A stretch of 64,000 nt of DNA from contig CM036618.1 in the NCBI GenBank assembly GCA_020746105.1, positions 7,262,501 to 7,326,500 on the forward strand. The letters run 5' to 3'. This document shows positions 31,501 through 44,876 of the stretch, piece by piece; the first letter of the stretch is position 1; every line of letters begins with the position of its first letter. The position numbers and the translations under genes are program-made. This stretch comes from Trogon surrucura (taxonomy: Eukaryota; Chordata; Aves; Trogoniformes; Trogonidae). Below the pieces are notes generated by a model that saw only the letters and a list, made by a program, of their open reading frames with translations, was not told where the DNA came from and did no database searches.

Positions 31501-34500
31501 GACTCTCTCCAGTAGGTCCCTGTCTCTCTTGAACTGGGGAGCCCAGAACTGGAGCCAGTATTCCAGATGTGGTCTCGCCAGGGCAGAGCAGAGGGGGAGG
31601 AGAACCTCCCTAGAACTAGAATGCGTTGGGTTGGAAGGAACCTGTAATGGTCATCTAGTCCAGCCCACCTTCTGTAAGCAGCATGATGCCTCTTTTACAA
31701 GACAGCAAGCACCATGATTTTTGGCAAGCTGGTGCTGAAGACCCTGGTATTGGAAACTCCCTGGTAGCATCTTTTCAAGAATACATAGGCTCAGGCTCTT
31801 TAAGTACCCACATTAGTGTGTTCCAAACTCCTTCAACAAACTTGACCTATGCTGCTGTGTGATGTGCAAATGAAGCTACCATCCAAGCAGATGCTCTTTA
31901 GCTGTTGATTCTCACATGATCCTTAGGCTATCCGACAAAGTTCTCAGACGATAGGCTGACGAATTCCTCCTCAGTCCTGATTAACTTCTGCTAAGTCACA
32001 GTTGAGGGGCTGGGCTCTCAGAAAAATATAATTTCACACTTATGGCCAGTGTGTTGCATAGTTGCTGTTAAAAAGGACCAAATGCTGTTATTGTAAATTT
32101 TCCTAGATCTTTTCTCTAGCCCATGTAATTGCAAAAATCTCAGTCTGTCTTGGCACGTTTACTGTTTCTCTGTTAAGTGTTATGTTTCTTGGCACGTTTC
32201 TTGGCAAAATGGCAGCTGGTATAAGAGTAAACTTCTGTGTAGCTCAAAAATTGGGGGTGAGCTTATCTGACATGGAACATAAGTAAAATGTTGTCCTCAT
32301 GCAAGTGATAGCGGGTATGGTTTGGGGATTTAGTCTGCTGTCAGAGTAGAGTGTCTGTAATCAAGACATCTGGCCAGCATCTAATTAGCTGTTGATGTTA
32401 TTCCTGTTTTATTTAAATATTTTAATATTATTTTAATCTAGTGAACAGACTGAGAACTTAAATACACAGAAGAAAACCCTACTTCGCAGACAGTAACATC
32501 TGTCTCTTTCTCAGGTGTTGGTCCATGGTGGGGGACCTACAGACTGGACAGAACCTCTCTATCGGGACAGGGTGTGACTACAAAGCAATTGTGGAACATG
32601 AGATCCTGCATGCTTTAGGATTTTACCATGAACAGTCGAGGATGGACCGGGATGACTATGTAACAATCTGGTGGGATGAAATTATTGAAGGTGAGTTTCA
32701 ACCTTCAAGTCAAATTTTGTGAAGTGCAAATCCATCAGTGTCTTACTTTCCCTCCTAGAATTTAAGACCTTTGTAAAAATAAGGGTTTAGAAACACTGGG
32801 TCACACCTGAGACCACCGTAAATCGATCTATAGATGTAGAGGATTTTGGTACAACTTGTCTGGTCAAAGACTTGAGACTAAGACCAGAAGAGAGTGACTC
32901 TGCTTCGAAGCAAGAGGGTTTATTTCCCCTTAGCTTCAGGACTGGTCTGCTCTGTGATTTTGAACAAAGAGCTTCCCCCCTTGATAAGTCTGTTTTCTCT
33001 TGTCATGTAATGCAAATTTTAAATTTACACTTTATGCAATTGTAAGTTTACAATTAGTGAGCTCTGAGGTGGCTCCTCTTTAATCAAAGGTCTCAAAATC
33101 TGCAAGGTTTTTATACTCAAGAGATTCAGGCTTTCCTCAAACTGGAAAGACTTACTTTGTAATGAAGAAACCTCAGAAGTGATTTGATCAGACAGGACAT
33201 ATAAAACAGGGCTCCATCCTGCTCTCTCCTGCCCAGTGTGTCTCTGCAGGTTCTTGCCTTCAGGTTTAGTATCATGAGATTCAGTGACTTTACGAGTTTC
33301 AGTGAGTGAGTCCCTGTGGTCCCTGGGTCACTTCTCCTGCTGTCTCCCATAAGAACGGGTTCTGTACTACTTAATGATTACTTATTTGAAAAAGAGTGAA
33401 TGAAAGCCTCTAACAAGTTCAGAAGGCCATGCCAGCAAGGACACCAGGTGTAAATTCTGCTTCGCAGTGCTGATGCTTTTCAATGCCAGTGATGATGCCA
33501 ACACAGGAAAGTTGTCCTGCCATTGCTCATGCTCTGTGTGGACAAACTGACCACTTCACTCTCCAGGGTTGTGCACTCACCATCTTTGCAAATAAGTGAA
33601 AAATACTGAAAAGTAGTCATCACCAAGGAACAAGATTCAGGGAACGTTGTGTTCTCTTTCAAATAGAAAAGAACTGCTGGTACAAGCAATTTCTGCTGAC
33701 ATCTAAGAGCAGTGTCCAATGTTTTGCTCCAACTTGAATGGCCTTGTCCCTTGCCTCTACCCTATAATTTGCAGTGTCATTTGGGGTGGCTGAGCAGTAG
33801 ATGGGCTGTGGGTATTTATTTTGCAAATCATTATTTTCATTGTTAGGAACAGCACTAACAATAATTCACCTTATTACTAACTTATCGTGAATCATCATTA
33901 TGATGATATTAATAGTATCTAGACTGACATTTGGGCCCTTTTTTGTTATGCACTATAACTAACCACATCCAAAGCAAGTGGTCTAACTTATAATGAACTG
34001 TTGTGAGCAACATGATGTACAGAGGTATGGGATAGATAGACAGAACAGTGCCAGTTCTCTGTGCATTCTTCCACCCCCCCCAAAAAAAAAAAACCCAAAC
34101 CATATAATTGAGCTCTGGGGTATATAATTATCTGGGGTATATTCAATAGCCACAAATCTGGAACATCAAAAAAAGAATATAGATGATGGACTTTGATGTG
34201 ACACTGTTCTGCATGGAGTCCTGCGGCTGGCCCGATATCGTTACAGTCAATTCCTATGTTCTATAGGTTTCTAACTGCACTATAAAAATCTCATTTTCCA
34301 GTTAGGCAAATCCATTAAGCAGAAAACCTTTTCTGAAGCCATTTGACAGATGTCTGCTACTCTAGAGGGAAACAAGGCTGATACGATTGTGCTGTGTGTG
34401 TGTGTGCATCTGTTCCCACATTAGCTATCTGTAACCCCAAATTTAATAGCATGGTAGTTTTTGCTATAACGCATTTTCATAAACTGCAATGCAGATGTCT

Positions 34501-37500
34501 GGCTGGTAAGAGAAGAGATTCCCAGTTCATGTTGCTTTTGGCAGAAAATCTAATAAGCCTATCAGACTTCAGAGAAAACACACAAGACAGTCTAATGAGA
34601 TTGCCACCTTTCTATACGGTTTATTTCTTTTAAAAATGCATAGAAGCTACCCTTTGTCTGGTGAAAAATCTTAAAAGCCATCATAATTACACGTCTGCAC
34701 CCTGACAAGATTTATTCCCCATCTATAAAAAGCAATAGCACTTTAAATAGCAAGATGCTTACCCTTCTTGATAAAAGGTGCAATTCAAGTATATGTAAGA
34801 AAACAATCCCAAGTTTTTTATAAACTCTCATACCTTGGACTTTAGACCTTTGTGCCCAGAATGGACTTGCAGAAGGGAAGGGCGGTCTTTACATGGAGAA
34901 GCTACAATTATCCACCAACACAGTCACGTGGTGTTTCTTCTCGGAGAGAGAATACCAAATACTCTAAAAATATTATTTGTAGTTGGAAGTGGTGGCAATC
35001 TCTCTTTATTTCCACACTAAGTTGTGTGAAATGGTTGCCTTTTTCTGCTCTAGCAGACACCTTCACAGTGCAAAACTTTATCTAAGGACAGATTATTTCA
35101 CCAAGAAACCGAGAGTAACATGTTTTCAAAACACATTTCAAGAGAAATACCATAGCTTCAAAGAAGAACAGAACCTGGAGGCACTCCAGGACTGTCATAC
35201 TTCTCTCCTTAACGAATGGAGGGATTGTGGACTTCTTCCTGTCCATATATGATCTAATATCCTGGGAAATGTTTTCATCAGTAATCGTTGAATCATAGAA
35301 TCGTAGAACCACAGAATCACAGAATCATAGAATCATAGAATGTGTTGGGCTGGAAGGGACCTCTCAAGGTCTAGTCCAACCACCCTGCAGTGAGCAGGGA
35401 CATCTTTAACAGGATCAGATTGCTCAGAGCTCCATGAAGCCTGACCTTGAATAATCACAGGCTCTGGAATGTCATACATTAATGTTTAAGTTTAATCCTT
35501 CAAGGCATGTACTGTTAGACCATCTAGTCTGTCTTCTTATATGTCCCGTGATTTTGAACTTACTGAGGTCACATGTGAAGATGTAGACTGCAATCTAAAG
35601 GCACTGCTTTATTGTGCAAATGACTTCATAAATAAATCTTGCTAAATTGCAGTATTTTAGTGTAAAGTCATTGCTTTCAGGTACATGAGTTCTGCCTCAG
35701 AAAATTGTATCCAAGAGGCCGTGCTAAAGCCATTACCCTTCCAGTTTCTCTAAAAATGAAGTATTTTCTGTTCTTTTACCAGGCAGAGAGCACAATTTTC
35801 TGAAGTACGACGACAGCTACATCACCGACCTGAACACCCCCTATGACTACGAATCAGTGATGCACTATCAGCCTTTTTCATTTAACAAAAATGAAAGCAT
35901 CCCCACAATCACAGCAAATATACCAGCATTTGATGACATAATTGGACAACGTCTAGACCTCAGTGCCATTGACCTGGAAAGATTGAATCGCATGTATAAC
36001 TGCAGTAAGTCATCAATTAAAAGTAACACTGTGTTTTTTATACTTGAGCCTGCCTGTTTCACCTCTCTTATGTCTCTAAAACCACAGAAACTCTTCTTAG
36101 GTGCTCTTGAGGAGGTACAGGAGTGGATCTGTGGTGTGGAGACCCGAACTTTTTACTGCCTTCTCATCCCTCTCTTTGACTCTGCTGTCATTACTTTTAT
36201 GCAATTTCAATTCTTAGATGAAAGTCAATCGATTCACATCTTTTCTTCCATGGTGCTCCTAGGGGTTCAGACATGTGGCGGGGTTGAGACACGTGGTTGT
36301 GTTCTGATGGTGTGTGGGAAGCTTCACTGTGCTTTTGTGAGGTCAATGCAACTGCACTTTGTCCTCTTTTACTGACATGTGGTCTTAATCGGATTGGTTT
36401 GCACCTGCGCCTAAGTCTAGAGTCCAGCACTGTCTAGTTGCTTGCTAAGGTGGTTGAAGATGTTATCATCACATTTGATTAGTAATGAGATGTTATTGTC
36501 CCCATGGATCTGCCAACAGAACCGTCAATTTACAGACAAACTCAGCTGAACCGGCCTAAGGTAACTGGATGGATTTTGCTTGAGTTGGAAGAACAGTTCT
36601 CATGCTCATCAAGCAGACACATGAGCCGTGAATAACAAAAACCTCCCGCAGAGGAATAGTTAAATACACCACCACCACTGTTCACAAAGTGACTTGTGTC
36701 TCTTGTACAAGTCTTACGTGCAAACACAAAGGCAGTTGCCATCAATAACTGTGTTTCAGCTGCCACACAAGAGCTTATTAACCTTCTGCAAAGTGGTCAA
36801 ATGTTATCTTTATGCAGAAATCTCTCCAGGAATCAAATATTTTCTCTTTTAAGGCTTTGGTCTTACTTCTGCTTTGGGTTGTCTTCTCTACATGTTGTCT
36901 ATACCAATGTAACCAAAAACCCCCCAAAACAGAGGACAAATTTTAATGAAGCACTACTTTGGAAGTAACCACATTTCATTTTTTGGTTTTTTTTTTCAGC
37001 ATCAACTCACACTTTTTTGGACCAATGTTCTTTTGAACTTGAAAATATCTGTGGCATGATTCAGGGCACCAGAGATGATCTGGACTGGGTCCATGAACAG
37101 AGCAGTGCTGAAGGGCAGCAAGACCACACGCTTTCTGGGCGCTGTAGAGGTAAAATGAAGTAACAGAACACTTCCCTATGGAAAAAGAGTTGGCTGGAAT
37201 AATGGTCTTCTGTGCATATCTGCGCTGGTCTCTGGGCTTTAAATACAGTGTCTTTAACAACTTCTTTGAACCTGTCCTTGTAGTCAACCCTTGAGAAAAC
37301 TCAGCACTGGCTATTCTGAAAAAACAGGATTAAATGACCACATTTAAGACACTACCCAGCAAATATCTGCATTGTAATATTTCTAGTTAAGTAAAAAACC
37401 CTTTTCCTTTTCACGTGTCTTCGCCCTGTGGGTGTGAGTTTATGGCTACACTCGTGCTGTCATTAAGGTTTTTCAAGATAGTGGCATGTTCTCTGTACCA

Positions 37501-40500
37501 GCGTAAAGATAAAAGGGGACAAAAACCAATCTTTCCAAAGTCTTAGTGAGAGTTATGTTACCCCAAGATAAGAATGAAACAGCCAGTCATAAATGGTGTT
37601 TTTGCAAAGCAAATGATAAGTTAAGCTTGAGAAGTGCTGGTTCTGGAGGTAGAAGAAAGTTGCAAAGTATTTTATGATAGGAGTTTAGGGATAACTCCAC
37701 GTAGTAATGTTACCATTTTTCAGCAGAAGAATATCTCCAAAAGGATGGAATCAGCCCCAATCACAGTTGCAAGGTGTTAGCTTACAAGTGAGAATAAAGA
37801 CTAAATCCCAACAGGAAGCTCTGAAAGCATGGGTTTGTTAGATAGGGTAAACTACTATGGACTTAAAAAAAAACAAAAAGAGTTTTGCAGTAAATTTTGC
37901 TGAAGCACAAAGTGAAGGAATCCTGATCTACAGCACTTTTAGTTGTGCTTTGTTACTTTTTGGTAAAGGAAAAATTTGACTTGCTGCACTCAGGAGTAGA
38001 CTGTTTCCCTTATGTTAATCACCCACTGGAAAGAACAGATCCTCATCCTCTTATAATGCTGGTACTTATTGATCAGGTCCAAGAATGCAATACAACTCAA
38101 GAAAACCGTCTGACAGCTTCTAGAATTACATTCTTCTAACCCTAATCTGACTTTTTAAATTCTTTCTCTCCTTTTCTTCACCATATAGTGTAATTATAAC
38201 TGAAAAATAATTCAGCTGAGTTGTTTGAGATTGGCATAAAATACAATCTATCTGGATTTAAGCGCTTAATCTGCACTTATGCTTTAGCATGTAGTGACAC
38301 TACAGTGGCCTTTATTTAACTTTCTTACTAGAAAGGAGGTAGAACCTAGATCCTTTAGGGGTTTGACACCATAATCAGTTCAACAACAAAATTAGACACC
38401 TGAAAAAGGCTCAGAGCCCAGTTTCTCACTTGAAGAAAGAGTGATCATACCCATATTTAATGTACTTAAATTTAATATAAACTTTTGGTGAAATGTCATA
38501 CTTGTGCATAAAGGAATTGGGTATCTTTTGCTGCCATGTGGCAGGTAGCAGAGGATATTTCCTTGACATGGTCAGAGCGAACATGATAAAAAGCTCCAAC
38601 AGCTCCACTAACCATGCGGGAAGTTGTACTGCCTTTATGCAGCTGTAGGTTTGATTGATGATACCCCAGATGTTAGCTTGGACAAGAGCCCAAGGAACCA
38701 GCCTCCAACAGAGGAAGCTTTCACACATTAGCTATAAGGATTTCACTTGTTAATTCAGTCACAGACTACAATGAATAACTAAAAAGTAACACAATACGGA
38801 TAAGATGTGACGAGTTCATGTGACATGGAGATAAAATACAAGAGCAAATGGTGATACTCTTGTAAATCTAAGGATGGAAGTAGATGCTTCAAATCTAAAG
38901 AACACTTCAGAAAATGTTAATGGGAAATTAAACTAGAGGGGTAGGAATTCTTAAGTAATTTCACCAAACTGAGGAGATGAGTTTTGAAATGTCATTGAGC
39001 AAGCTGTAAAAAAGAGCTTCTTCATGTCCAAGGTCAGGAGAGTGATAGTTTTGTTTGCAATAATTTTTTTTTATTGTCTTTATCATTTATTGTCTTTACT
39101 GCTGATAAGAAATTATAGTACTCTTTTCGAAGTATTTGGAAGTACTACAGCATATGATCTAATCTTCAGTATAAATCAAGTAAAACAGTATGTCTGCAAG
39201 TTACCTGCAGGAAGCACTGAATTTTCTGTCTCATATCTGAAATTCCTGACATACCCAACTTACAGTTAGACCAACTAATGCAAAATTGACATAAGTCACC
39301 CACAATGAGTTCCATATATGTGCTAAACTATTATTTCTGTTCTTATCCTGGTCTGTCTTGGATGGTTATCACATACCATTTCCTCTACTATTCATATTAT
39401 GTACTACATCTATGCCTTCTAAAAGAGAGGAGTTGAAATGAGAAATTTATACCACGCAGCTAGCAAGAAATCTGGAAAGTGACAGTGATGCTCTACATTT
39501 ACTCTGCAGATGCTGGCTATTTCATGTACTTCAACACCAGCACTGGCGAAGCAAACGAGGTGGCAGTCCTAGAGTCTCGAATCCTTTATCCAAAGAGAAC
39601 TGAGCAATGCCTCCAGTTCTTCTATAAGATCACAGGAAGCCTTTCTGACAAGCTGATCATCTGGACTAAAGAGGATGATGGCACCGGAAATGTTCGCAAG
39701 ATGAGGAGAATTCAAAGCTTTCAAGGTAACTTTGGAGAAATTAGGAATATATAAAATATTAGGGGAGAAAATGGTGTCTTACTGTATCCATGAATGCAGT
39801 GGATTGGCTTAGAAAGCAAAAGATTTTCCAGAAGCTACCAGAATATCTTGCAATCTGGCTAAAGATTTTGATAACCGGTGAGGGAATTTAGCAGTGAAAC
39901 TGTGCGTAGTAATAATGTAATTTAGGTGCTCCACAGCAGAAGTCACAATGTTCCTAATAATGTCACATTACACTCAGTGATCAAAAGGGACCACAACCTG
40001 TGCTGGAGATCAGTTGACTAGATCTCCACTAGCTGTTACATGATCTAGCATGACTATTCGGGTGTAAATACCTGTGCTCATCCGCAGTCAATAAGAATTC
40101 CAGACTGTTTTTTATATGGTTGGAAATGCAAAAACATACGTAGTTTTGGAAACATGAACTTAGTTCCCACTTTGGAGGATTTTGGTAAATAGGACAAATT
40201 CAGCCACCATGGCACTATGAATTTATGTTGTCAAAACTCAAGACCAGTGATAACCCGCTTATATTAAGCTGTAGTAGTATTCAGGGAAGGGTAAGTCCCT
40301 GGAAGAGTGACAGGAACAGTTAATTCTAACACATTGGGCGGTTGATTTCCATCCACTTGGCACTTAACCTGTTGTACTTGAGACCGTCATTCACTAATGT
40401 GTGACGAATTCTCAATACAATGTGATCAAAGGCATTTAGATGTTAAGGCAATGTGACTGTATTAAAATCACAACACCAACTGAAGATCTCTAGCCTACAG

Positions 40501-43491
40501 GACTATGTGAGAGGTCCAGTTGTCTACAAATGCAGCTGAAATGGATGGTCAGGAGTAAGCTACTTCATAATATCACTGATCATGCTGACAACAATGTTTT
40601 GCTTTCCTTTTACCAAAGCGGATAACGACCATAACTGGAAGATTGCCCACGTAACCCTCAATGCTCAGAAGAAGTTCCGTTACCTCTTCCAAGGACTAAA
40701 GGGCGACCCCAACTCTTCATCTGGTGGGATAGCTATCGACGATGTCACACTAACAGAGACCCCTTGTCCCACAGCTGTGTGGGTCATTCGGAATTTCAGC
40801 CAAATCCTCGAAAACACGTCAATTAGTGTTATTCAAAGTCCTCGGTTTTATAGCCCTGAGGGTTATGGTTTTGGCATAAGTGTGTATCCCCACGCCAGCA
40901 TCAGTGGCTACAGTCGCATTGCCTTTCACTTGTGCAGCGGAGAGAATGATGGTGTTCTGGAGTGGCCGGCTCTGAACCGCCAAGCTGTTCTCACAGTGCT
41001 GGACCAGGATCCTGATGTCTTGCAAAGGATGTCCTCAAGTAAAAGCTTCACCACAAGAGAAAGCCATATTAGCTCGGGTAAGTCGTGTCTGCCTGGAAGA
41101 ATGATGAAAGTGAAAGACAGGGAATATGAGTCAGAGGGCTGAGTGTAAGACCCGGAGAACTGAGTGTAGGACTAAGAGTTGGTCATGTTTGGCTGCATTT
41201 TCCAATCTGGGACGTTTTCTGGTGTATGACTTCCCGGTGTATGACTTCCCTGTGTATGACTCAGAATCCCTGTCTGCAAAAGACCATCTAATGTGAAAAG
41301 TGATGCATAGAAGGTTAGTTTTATGAACAGTCTCTGAGATATCCAAGTTTGACTCTAGATACAGAGTTTTCCCAAGAGCTGGCAATTCCCATTGTATCTG
41401 TCGTTTGCCCATTATGATAGGTGACATATCGCCACAACATCGTGCAATGCCAATAGAGTGTTGTATTCCGTTACTGAATCAACAATAATTTAAAGTTAAA
41501 ACTGACAATACTGAGTTTGGTAAGGAATAAAATACAAGACATGAATCTCCACTCCTCTTTACTTTTTCCAGTGGAAGTGTAGTACACACTTTTTCAGTAG
41601 GAGGTTTTAAACCTTAAGTAGTATGAATATGTTTAACAGAACCATAGCAATGAACAAAATATGCTAGACTGTAAACCATAGGTACTTAAAATCTGATCCG
41701 GTAGTGTCCTTACACAGGAGTGAGCCCTTAGCTGGTGACAATGAGGAGGTAACTTGAGATTGGTTAGTCCTCGCTGAAAACGGTCAATGCCCTCATACAG
41801 ACTGAGAGGCCTCATGAAGACCATGTCTAAGGATCTCCTGACACTCATAATTTGTCAGTGCTCTGTGGTTCAGTTGCGTATTTCAGCTCTGAACTTGATT
41901 TTACAGCATAAATCCTGTGTAACACTGTAATGTAGAAAAAGAGTCATGTCATAGTTCCAGCTGCAGAACTTCGTGGTTCTTATTTGCCAATCATATTCTC
42001 TTTGCAGATAATAACGGAACCTTAATATGGGATAAACCATCAGTTGTTGGAAACTTTGATGCTTCGTGCAATTGTTATAGAAGTGTATCATGGGGATGGA
42101 CAAACTTCATATCCCACAGTCAGATGAGACGGAGAAGCTTCCTGAAAAATGATGACTTGATTATTTTTGCAGAATTTAATGGTAAAGACCCTCTTTCTTG
42201 TTCTCTTTACAAAACCAAATGGTTGGTCCTTGTTATCTCTTTTCATACATGCATACGTGTTATCTCTTTTCATAACTATTTCCACCTGTCTCTGAGTCAT
42301 CTCTTCTAATGGGGATCAGGTCTTAAAAACATTTCTGTGTCTTAGTTTCAGTTGGGTGGTGTTGACTAAAGTGACTGTGAGTTCAGAAGAATCTTAATTG
42401 GTAATGATTCACTGAAGGTTACGTTATTAGACACCTTTAAGCATCCTAACCCGTAGCTATACTCATTTCTAGGCATTGAACATACTAAAAGGCATTCTTT
42501 ATGTATTTTCACACTCAACAGCCACATTTGGCATAAATTTTTAATGTACAGAATACAGATTTACAAAACTAGTTACCATAATTTCAATATTATTTTCTAT
42601 ATTGTGCTTTAAATGTGCAGAACTTGCTGGTTTAGGGCAGGAGCTCTGTAAAGGGTAAACAGGCAAGGAGCACCCTTTGGTCCCCAAAGCACCCTGTGAG
42701 CCCCTGGTATGAAGAATACTACAAAGAGCATCACTTACTGTAACCTGATATCTTTCCTCTCTCTTTCTTTTTTTAAAAGATATCATTCACCTAAATAACA
42801 CTGAAGTTCCTGTTGTACCTGCACAATCTGGCTTCACGGAAGGCCTCATTCTTGAAAGGCACAAGAGAGCAGCCCTGGAGATGGAGCCCATTCAAGACCA
42901 GCTGCCTCATCTGAAGGATCCGTGTGACCCAAACCCTTGCCAGAATGATGGAGTCTGTGTGAACGTGAGAGGAAGAGCAAGCTGCAGGTACCACCAACCT
43001 CTTCCCTGCTTGCCTTGACTTCCTTTCGAATCAAATGATTCAGCTAATAAGTATTCAGAGCTACAGAGCCCAGAGGTCTAAGCCACTAGAGTTTCAAGGA
43101 ACAGTAGGGAAAAAAACAATCACAGTGACCAGTTTCTACTAGCAGCCATAAAGGGAGATGAGAAAAACCCATTCTGTGGTGCTTCCGGGGGATGTAGATA
43201 CCCTCCAAACAAAGAGGAGATGTTGTGATGTGAGCTGCTCTAATGGGAACTGCTCATCCAGGGTAGCAAGTGTGAGGACCTTCAGGTGGGCCTATAGGGC
43301 AGGACGGAACTGAGTCATGTGAATTTCTACTTTATTTTCCCAGGTGTCCATCAGGACAAGCCTTCTTCTTTACGGGTGAGAGGTGTCAGTCAATGCAGGT
43401 CCATGGGAACATCCTGGGAATGACAGTTGGTGGAATTGCTGGAACCATTGTCTTAACCATTGTCCTTATTTCCATGATGTCTAGAAGATAA
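28542..43491 (+). CDS. MEP1A: Meprin A subunit alpha (copy 2, full architecture)
   Basis: Fourteen exons: 28542-28610, 28696-28720, 28818-28871, 29682-29722, 29833-29911, 30217-30334, 32515-32690, 35783-36004, 37000-37149, 39510-39725, 40619-41077, 42008-42181, 42780-42987 and 43344-43491. All phases agree and give 712 aa. In order: signal peptide (1-20), propeptide, astacin domain with zinc motif [12 protein letters not shown] (His157, Glu158, His161, His167) and Met-turn SVMHY (Met214, Tyr216), MAM (about 264-430), MATH/TRAF (about 431-594), inserted segment with RHKR (621-624), EGF with six Cys (643-678), TM (687-708) and a tiny tail. The furin-type site and short tail point to the alpha rather than the beta subunit. 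The enzyme acts at epithelial brush borders and, after furin cleavage, as a secreted oligomer. The exon 11 acceptor is CAAAG, less usual than CAG but in phase. Confidence 0.93.
31042..31609 (-). repeat. CR1 LINE fragment in MEP1A intron 6
   Basis: It begins with repeats of the AGAATCATAG type and extends about 570 bp into the CR1 3' coding region on the - strand. Signatures are TTGGAAGGGACCTCAAAAGATC, CTCTCTGGGCAGCCTGGGCC and GGGCCCAGTTCTGG-like text. The frame is broken. Confidence 0.9.
31610..31690 (-). repeat. Second CR1 3' fragment, adjacent
   Basis: TAGAACTAGAATGCGTTGGGTTGGAAGGAACC followed by CATCTAGTCCAGCCCACC is another CR1 3' end of a different subfamily. It directly abuts the previous copy in the same orientation. 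Confidence 0.7.
32691..35287 (+). other. MEP1A intron 7, left part
   Basis: About 2.6 kb with no recognisable exon or transposon coding. There is a C/A-run at 34073-34092. Open frames such as 34983-35252 lack domain support. Confidence 0.35.
35288..35460 (-). repeat. CR1 LINE 3' end in MEP1A intron 7
   Basis: Several AGAATCATAG repeats, then GTTGGGCTGGAAGGGACC and GATCAGATTGCTCAGAGC. It is a 5'-truncated CR1 on the - strand. Confidence 0.88.
37150..39509 (+). other. MEP1A intron 9
   Basis: 2.36 kb, AT-rich, no recognisable exon or transposon. It is the counterpart of copy 1's intron 9 in position and phase, with no obvious sequence similarity by eye. Confidence 0.35.
41221..41262 (+). repeat. 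Short tandem repeat, about 15 bp x 3
   Basis: GGTGTATGACTTCCC is repeated twice exactly, with a third diverged unit (TGTGTATGACTCAG). It lies in the intron after MEP1A exon 11. Confidence 0.8.
42862..42873 (+). other. Furin-type cleavage site in MEP1A
   Basis: Exon 13 encodes Arg-His-Lys-Arg (621-624), fitting R-X-K-R, in the inserted segment between MATH and EGF. In meprin alpha this site allows release from the membrane anchor in the secretory pathway. Copy 1 has no equivalent exon content. Confidence 0.8.
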
Positions 43492-44652
43492 AGAGCTGCA
43501 GAGGGATAAATCTCAGCCTGGTATTTTTCCATAGCTCATAAGACATCAGTTTTCAGTGAAAAAGGTTGAATACAACTTGTAGAAGACCAGTCAACATGTG
43601 GATGAAATGCTCTGTCAACAGCCTGGCAGCAAGTGGCTTACTCTGTAGGTCTTGGCAGTTAAAGAATATAGTGAAAGCTCATACCCTGCCTCTCTTGTGT
43701 ATTCTTTGAATGTTTTGTTTCTTCAGTCAATAGCAAACGGTAATACTGAGATGCCGCGCATTTACTCTCCACGGCTCAAACTTAGATTAAGTAATTGTTA
43801 AAACCTCTCAAAACACTGGAAAACATCACACAGTTGTACATATATTAAGGTTCTAGAAATGTTCCTACAGAAATTTCTCAAGAAATCGAAAAGGTACAAA
43901 TCCATAGGTAAGTAAGCAGTACATCAATACTCATTTTCTATGGTGCTGTGCTGGTCTACAAAAGCCAATTATCCCTTACAGAATTCATAGCAAACTACCA
44001 TTATATGTTTCTGGCCAATTCTCTAGCAGCCAAATAATTTCACATTAAGACTAGCTGTCTTTCTAGAAGGCTTCATCATACAAGGTTTTCAAATATTCAA
44101 GTGTAAATCTATGAGTGTAATCCAAAGTTCTTTCAAACATCTGTGAAGCTCCCTTGATTTCAGTAGACAGTGGATGAAATTGGAGCAGATAATCAGTTAT
44201 AGGATTGCATCTCCAGCAGTTTCCATTAAATTGAAACCCTTTTAAAAATCACAAGTCAAGGAGAAGGGTGGGAGTGCAGGAAGATGAAGACTGAGTCTGT
44301 GATACTGGTGGGTGCTGGATAAGGTGCTGACAAGGGAGTCTCCCACCCAAGTCGACCCACTCATAAATAACACAGAGTTATGGAATGAAAGACAATAAAT
44401 CCATAAAGAATAAAACTATGAGGTGCAGCTTGCTAGTTAATGTGTTAGACAGAGAAGCTGGGAACAGAGGATCCAGGCACATCCTGGTTAAGTGTTATTC
44501 TGCATCTAATTTTGGTGTCCCTAGGAAAAAGGAACATAAGACTGCAAGTTGTCACCACTCACTCCAAAGCCAGGCATAGGCTCTGACACTGTTCAGTTTA
44601 TTTCTATAGACAGGGTCCAAGTCTTCACTGCTTGCCAAACCACACACTGACT
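43492..44652 (+). other. MEP1A 3' flank / probable 3' UTR
   Basis: Non-coding. An AATAAA appears at about 44393-44398; no nearer canonical poly(A) signal was seen. No other feature is recognised. Confidence 0.4.
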
Positions 44653-44876
44653 TAAACTTGAGAAGAAACTTTTCTTCTCAGTGAGGGTGACAGAGCACTG
44701 GCACAGGCTGCCCAGGGAGGTTGTGGAGTCTCCTTCTCTGGAGACATTCAAGACCTGCCTGGACACGTTCCTATGTAGCATTATCTAGGCGTTCCTGCTC
44801 TGGCAGGGGGATTGGACTTGATGATCTTTCGAGGTCCCTTCCAATCCCTAACATTCTGTGATTCTGTGATTCTCTG
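44653..44876 (+). repeat. CR1 LINE 3' end
   Basis: Close relative of the long CR1 at 24132-25687. It has the end of the RT ORF (the GAGCACTGGCACAGGCTGCC region), then GATTGGACTTGATGATC and ATTCTGTG repeats. 5'-truncated. Confidence 0.9.

Noticed and set aside
28542..43491. Copy 2 as MEP1B
   Set aside because: It has an RHKR furin-type site and a very short cytoplasmic tail, both alpha-subunit traits, and lies beside ADGRF5 as MEP1A does.
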